A DNA stretch of 5,830 nt, from positions 1 to 5,830 of the forward strand of contig JAKALI010000290.1 of assembly GCA_021813195.1 (NCBI GenBank). Direction: 5' to 3'. The position numbers and the translations under genes were made by a program. Positions within the stretch are counted from its first letter, which is position 1. The number at the start of each line of letters is the position of its first letter. Below the pieces are notes generated by a model. It was not told where the DNA came from, searched no databases, and saw only the letters and a program-made list of their open reading frames with translations. The DNA comes from Pseudomonadota bacterium (GTDB lineage Bacteria > Pseudomonadota > Alphaproteobacteria > Rhizobiales > Hyphomicrobiaceae). Positions 3,078 to 5,830 of the stretch are shown one piece after another.

Positions 3078-5830
3078 ATGTTCAAGTTTGCCCGCGAGTC
3101 CAAGTCTGAGTTGCAGAGCGTAACCCATTCTCGCACCGTGATCGCAACGAAGCCCAACAAGAAGACCGTCAAACTGATCTATCGCGTACTCGAGCCGCGC
3201 ATGGTTTTCGATGCGGCTCTGGCGACGACCATAGCAGATGCCACAACATCGGACGCGACCGACACCGCCAGCACGGAGCAGTCGTTGGCCACTGCAGGCT
3301 CCGATGCCAGCCTGGATGCTGTGGCTGATGGGAGCTTCGCCGCACTGGTTGGCGTGCTGGACGAAATGCAAGGTACGTCCGCTCCAACCTCCATCGTCTT
3401 CATCGACAGTCGCGTCGAAAACCCTGAGGCCATCACCGGATCACTAGCTCCCGATGCCGTCGTCGTCATGATTGATGGGGAGACAGGTGGTTTCGAGCAG
3501 ATTGCCGACTATTTGTCGGGTCTCGCAGGCATCGACAGCATCCATATCGTCTCCCACGGCACTTTCGGCGCACTCCAATTGGGTAGTGATTTGCTGACGG
3601 AGGCCGATCTGTCGGCCCACGCCACGGCGCTGGCCACCATCGGTGGCGCGCTTTCGGCGACCGGTGACATCCTCGTGTATGGCTGCAACATCGCGAACGG
3701 CGACGAAGGCTCGGGCTTCGTCGAGACATTGTCGGGCTTGACGGGAGCGGACATCGCGGCGTCCAACGACGATACGGGCGCATCCAACCTTGGCGGTGAT
3801 TGGGTGCTGGAGGCACAGTCCGGCGAGATTGGTGCGACCGCCATCTCCACCGACGATTATCATGCCCTGCTTGCCGTCACGGCGGCCAACGATGTGGCGT
3901 TGATCACGGCGACCGTTCCACCCGCCGCCGACGCCACTGTTTCGGGCAACGTCCTGACCAACGATCCGACAACCGGCACGTCAAAATCAGTGATCCAGGT
4001 CCATGGCTACGACAACGTGGTCGGCCAGCCTCTCGCGACGTCCTATGGCACCATCACGATGAATGCCGACGGCAGCTATATCTATACAGTAGACGGCGCC
4101 AATCCGACGGTGCGCGGTCTCGACAGCACCCAGACGATCACCGATATCATCGCCTACACGGTCCGCGACAATCTCGGCGGCGTCGACTACGCCTACCTGA
4201 CCGTCACCGTTCGCGGCGTCAGCGAAGCACCCGTCGCCTACGATAACTACAACAGTGTCACACCCGTGTCCGCGCCGTCAGCGTCCGGCAATATCCTCAC
4301 CGACGACAATGGTGCAGGCGTCGATACCGTAGACCGGCCCTTGTCCCGCCTCATCTGGGAGACCCAGTACACGAACGGCAGCAACCCGATCGGCACCTCG
4401 CGCACGATCGATGGCGTGAACGTGGCCGTGGGCGGCACGGGCGTCATTGCAGCGGACGGCACCACGACGCGTACCGTCAGCACGGCCACTCAGGGCGGAC
4501 ATACCGGCTATCTCAATTGGGCCCTTGATCCCGCCCGCATGCCCTATACCGCGCCGACCACCACCTTCTCGTTCAGCCAGCAGGTCATCAATCTCGAGTT
4601 CTCGCTCAACGATCTCGACATTTCGGGCGCTCCGAACGCGGCCGGAACCGTAAGCTGGCAGGACAAGGTCGTCATCACAGGGACGCGGACCGTCGGCGGT
4701 GTCACGACTGAGGTCTCCTTCTCCGCGCAGCCGACAGGACGATTGACGACTGTCGGCACGAACGGGTTCGAAGGGCTCGGCGAGACGGGATTCCGAAACG
4801 TGGCGGCCTCCGACGCCGACGGCAACGTCCATATCGTTTTCGATGGCTCAGTCGATAATGTCGTCGTGACGTTCACCGACGGCTCCCTGACGTCCACCGC
4901 TGCCGGCGCCAATCCGGGCAACCATGTCATCGGTATCACCGATCTGTCGTGGCAGAACCCGAACACGGCGACCGTCGTGTCGGTGGAGGGCACCACGGTC
5001 GCGCCGACCGGCACCACGACGATTGCCGGCACCTACGGCACGCTGTCCATCCGTGCGGACGGCACATACACTTACGCCGTCGATGCCGCCAACCCAGCGG
5101 TTATCGCGCTACCAGTCGGAGCGACCCTGATCGACAGCTTCGACTACACGTTGCGCGATGCGCTCGGCCAGACCACGTCCGCGGCTCTTGTCATCACCGT
5201 CAATGGCATCAACGAAGCACCCTTGGCGGGAGACGACACAGCGGCCGCCACGGAGGGCACCGCAACAACCATTCCAAGCTCGGTTCTGCTCGCCAACGAC
5301 AGTGACGTCGATACGGGCACCGTGCTTACCATCGTATCCGTCCAGGATGCGGTCAACGGAGCGGTCGCGCTGGACGGCAGCGGCAATCCCGTGTTCACGC
5401 CTGCGGCGAACTATAGCGGACCTGCGAGCTTCACCTACACCATTTCGGACGGTCAGGGCGGCTTCGCCACAGCCACCGTCAACCTGACCGTCTCCCCGGT
5501 CAACGAAGCACCGGACGCCACCGACGACGTCTATGCGACCAGCGAGGACACGACGCTCATCATTCCCGCTCCCGGCGGGATCATCGGAAACGATACCGAT
5601 CCCGATAGTGATATCCTCTCGGTGGTCGCGATCAATGGCGCCACCTACACGCCCGGCGCACCACTTACTCTCCCGTCAGGTGGCATCCTGACCGCGAATT
5701 CGAACGGCTCCTTCACCTACACCCCCGCCGCCGACTTCCACGGCAGCGACAGCTTCACCTACACCGTCTCCGACGGCCAGGGCGGCGCCGACACCGCCAC
5801 CGTCATCCTCACCGTCACCGCCGCCAACGA
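3078..5830 (+). CDS. Giant repetitive surface/secreted protein with LEPR motif, DUF4347 and VCBS/cadherin-like repeats (N-terminal 917 codons)
   Basis: The frame is open from the ATG at 3078 to the right edge, so this is the N-terminal part of a longer protein. Residues 1-37 are basic (MFKFARESKSELQ..., then KPNKK) with no hydrophobic segment, so there is no Sec signal peptide. Residues 38-47 read LEPRMVFDAA, matching the LEPR-XLL type motif found near the N-terminus of large repetitive bacterial proteins. An Ala/Thr/Asp-rich linker leads to DUF4347 (about 104-265). Then come a VCBS-type repeat (266-382), a VCBS-type repeat split by an insert (383-712) and two cadherin/Ig-like repeats (713-809 and 810 onward), each opening with EAP and ending in a YTxxDGQGG or similar strand. 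Asp-rich loops NDSDVD (740-745) and NDTDPDSD (838-845) look calcium-binding. Such proteins are usually type I secreted adhesins with a C-terminal signal, which is not visible here. The divergent TolC-family genes support this. Confidence 0.92.
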   Translation, partial: MFKFARESKSELQSVTHSRTVIATKPNKKTVKLIYRVLEPRMVFDAALATTIADATTSDATDTASTEQSLATAGSDASLDAVADGSFAALVGVLDEMQGTSAPTSIVFIDSRVENPEAITGSLAPDAVVVMIDGETGGFEQIADYLSGLAGIDSIHIVSHGTFGALQLGSDLLTEADLSAHATALATIGGALSATGDILVYGCNIANGDEGSGFVETLSGLTGADIAASNDDTGASNLGGDWVLEAQSGEIGATAISTDDYHALLAVTAANDVALITATVPPAADATVSGNVLTNDPTTGTSKSVIQVHGYDNVVGQPLATSYGTITMNADGSYIYTVDGANPTVRGLDSTQTITDIIAYTVRDNLGGVDYAYLTVTVRGVSEAPVAYDNYNSVTPVSAPSASGNILTDDNGAGVDTVDRPLSRLIWETQYTNGSNPIGTSRTIDGVNVAVGGTGVIAADGTTTRTVSTATQGGHTGYLNWALDPARMPYTAPTTTFSFSQQVINLEFSLNDLDISGAPNAAGTVSWQDKVVITGTRTVGGVTTEVSFSAQPTGRLTTVGTNGFEGLGETGFRNVAASDADGNVHIVFDGSVDNVVVTFTDGSLTSTAAGANPGNHVIGITDLSWQNPNTATVVSVEGTTVAPTGTTTIAGTYGTLSIRADGTYTYAVDAANPAVIALPVGATLIDSFDYTLRDALGQTTSAALVITVNGINEAPLAGDDTAAATEGTATTIPSSVLLANDSDVDTGTVLTIVSVQDAVNGAVALDGSGNPVFTPAANYSGPASFTYTISDGQGGFATATVNLTVSPVNEAPDATDDVYATSEDTTLIIPAPGGIIGNDTDPDSDILSVVAINGATYTPGAPLTLPSGGILTANSNGSFTYTPAADFHGSDSFTYTVSDGQGGADTATVILTVTAAN
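3387..3872 (+). other. DUF4347 domain of the giant protein
   Basis: Residues 104-265 open with the strand TSIVFIDSRV and include HIVSHG (156-161), a Leu/Gly-rich segment, DILVYGCNIA with Cys203, and a closing GGDWVLEAQSG strand and YHALL. This pattern is typical of DUF4347, found at the N-terminus of large repeat adhesins. The order strand-His160-Gly161, then 42 residues, then strand-Cys203 resembles the catalytic layout of caspase-like (clan CD) peptidases and CHAT domains. Catalysis has not been shown here and is inference. Confidence 0.85.
3873..4223 (+). repeat. VCBS-type repeat 1
   Basis: Residues 266-382 have the VCBS order: GNVLTND (from 290), a V-x-G strand, YGTITMNADGSYIYTV (from 323), then an IAYTVRDNLGG strand and a YLTVTV end before the next EAP. 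The 33-residue distance from GN to YGT is normal and is the yardstick for the abnormal second repeat. Confidence 0.8.
4224..5213 (+). repeat. VCBS-type repeat 2, interrupted by an inserted domain
   Basis: The repeat opens with EAPVAYDNYN (from 383) and GNILTDD (from 404). The expected next parts, a VVSVEG strand, YGTLSIRADGTYTYAV (from 653) and FDYTLRDALGQ, appear only after about 216 extra residues. Both halves are good VCBS sequence and the frame is intact, so this is an insertion into a repeat and not two damaged repeats. Confidence 0.75.
4356..4952 (+). other. Inserted beta-rich domain within VCBS repeat 2
   Basis: Residues about 427-625 have no VCBS signature. They show alternating strand patterns: FSFSQQVINLEFSLNDLDISG, then a KVVITGTRTVGGV strand pair, then VHIVFDGSVDNVVVTFTDG and a closing HVIGITDLSWQ. 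This suggests a beta-sandwich (jelly-roll) domain, perhaps a ligand-binding or lectin-like module. The boundaries are approximate, and I do not recognise a named family. Confidence 0.6.
5214..5504 (+). repeat. Cadherin/Ig-like repeat 1 (97 residues)
   Basis: Residues 713-809 run from EAPLAGDD to the next EAP. They contain the acidic NDSDVD loop, TPAANYSGPASFTYTISDGQGG and a final TVNLTVSPVN strand. This is the tandem cadherin-like/bacterial Ig-like pattern common in secreted repeat adhesins; the Asp residues probably bind calcium between domains. Confidence 0.8.
5505..5830 (+). repeat. Cadherin/Ig-like repeat 2 (108 residues), cut by the window edge at the next repeat
   Basis: It has the same architecture as the preceding repeat: EAPDATDD, acidic loop NDTDPDSD, TPAADFHGSDSFTYTVSDGQGG and ILTVTAAN. 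The final 80 bases align to 5427-5506 at a 324-base offset with about 66 identities counted by eye. The frame continues past the edge with the first bases of another repeat boundary (AAC GA). Confidence 0.8.

Noticed and set aside
3169..5487. Many antisense and alternate-frame open frames within the giant gene
   Set aside because: The continuous plus-strand frame with DUF4347 and repeats explains the whole stretch; the others are Arg/Pro/Ser-rich shadows.
5214..5830. CRISPR array or insertion sequence as the source of the repeats
   Set aside because: The repeats are in-frame protein modules of 97 and 108 codons with a continuous reading frame, not short direct repeats with spacers or transposon ends.

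Overview
This GC-rich window most likely comes from a proteobacterial chromosome. Codons ending in C or G dominate and the protein types suggest an alphaproteobacterium of the Rhizobiales kind, but that placement is inference from style, since no taxonomic marker gene is present. The window appears to hold the junction of a surface-adhesin / type I secretion locus: two outer-membrane efflux (TolC-type) lipoprotein genes read leftward, and a very large repetitive protein reads rightward off the window edge.

Layout. Positions 1-144 (minus) encode the first 48 residues of a lipoprotein that continues off the left edge; its mature start resembles that of the next gene. Positions 242-2605 (minus) encode a TolC-family outer-membrane lipoprotein that carries, after a normal efflux domain, an unusual helical extension of about 228 residues rich in Arg, Lys, Glu and Ala, and a tryptophan-containing tail. 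Positions 2606-3077 are a divergent intergenic region of 472 bases with several dyads, a perfect DnaA-box-like 9-mer and no clear promoter. Positions 3078-5830 (plus) are the first 917 codons of a giant repetitive protein: a basic N-terminus with a LEPR-type motif, a DUF4347 domain with a His/Cys pair, a VCBS-type repeat, a second VCBS-type repeat split by an inserted domain of about 200 residues, and two cadherin/Ig-like repeats at the edge, where the DNA starts to look like a regular tandem array.

How the parts may work together. The large protein has no Sec signal peptide, and repeat proteins of this kind usually leave the cell through a type I secretion system, whose outer-membrane channel is a TolC-family protein. 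Two such lipoprotein genes lie divergently next to it. The simplest reading is that they form, or are alternative forms of, the outer-membrane pore for this adhesin; the ABC transporter and membrane-fusion protein would lie outside the window. The least ordinary parts are the long helical arm on the channel protein, the interrupted VCBS repeat and the possible protease-like DUF4347 domain.
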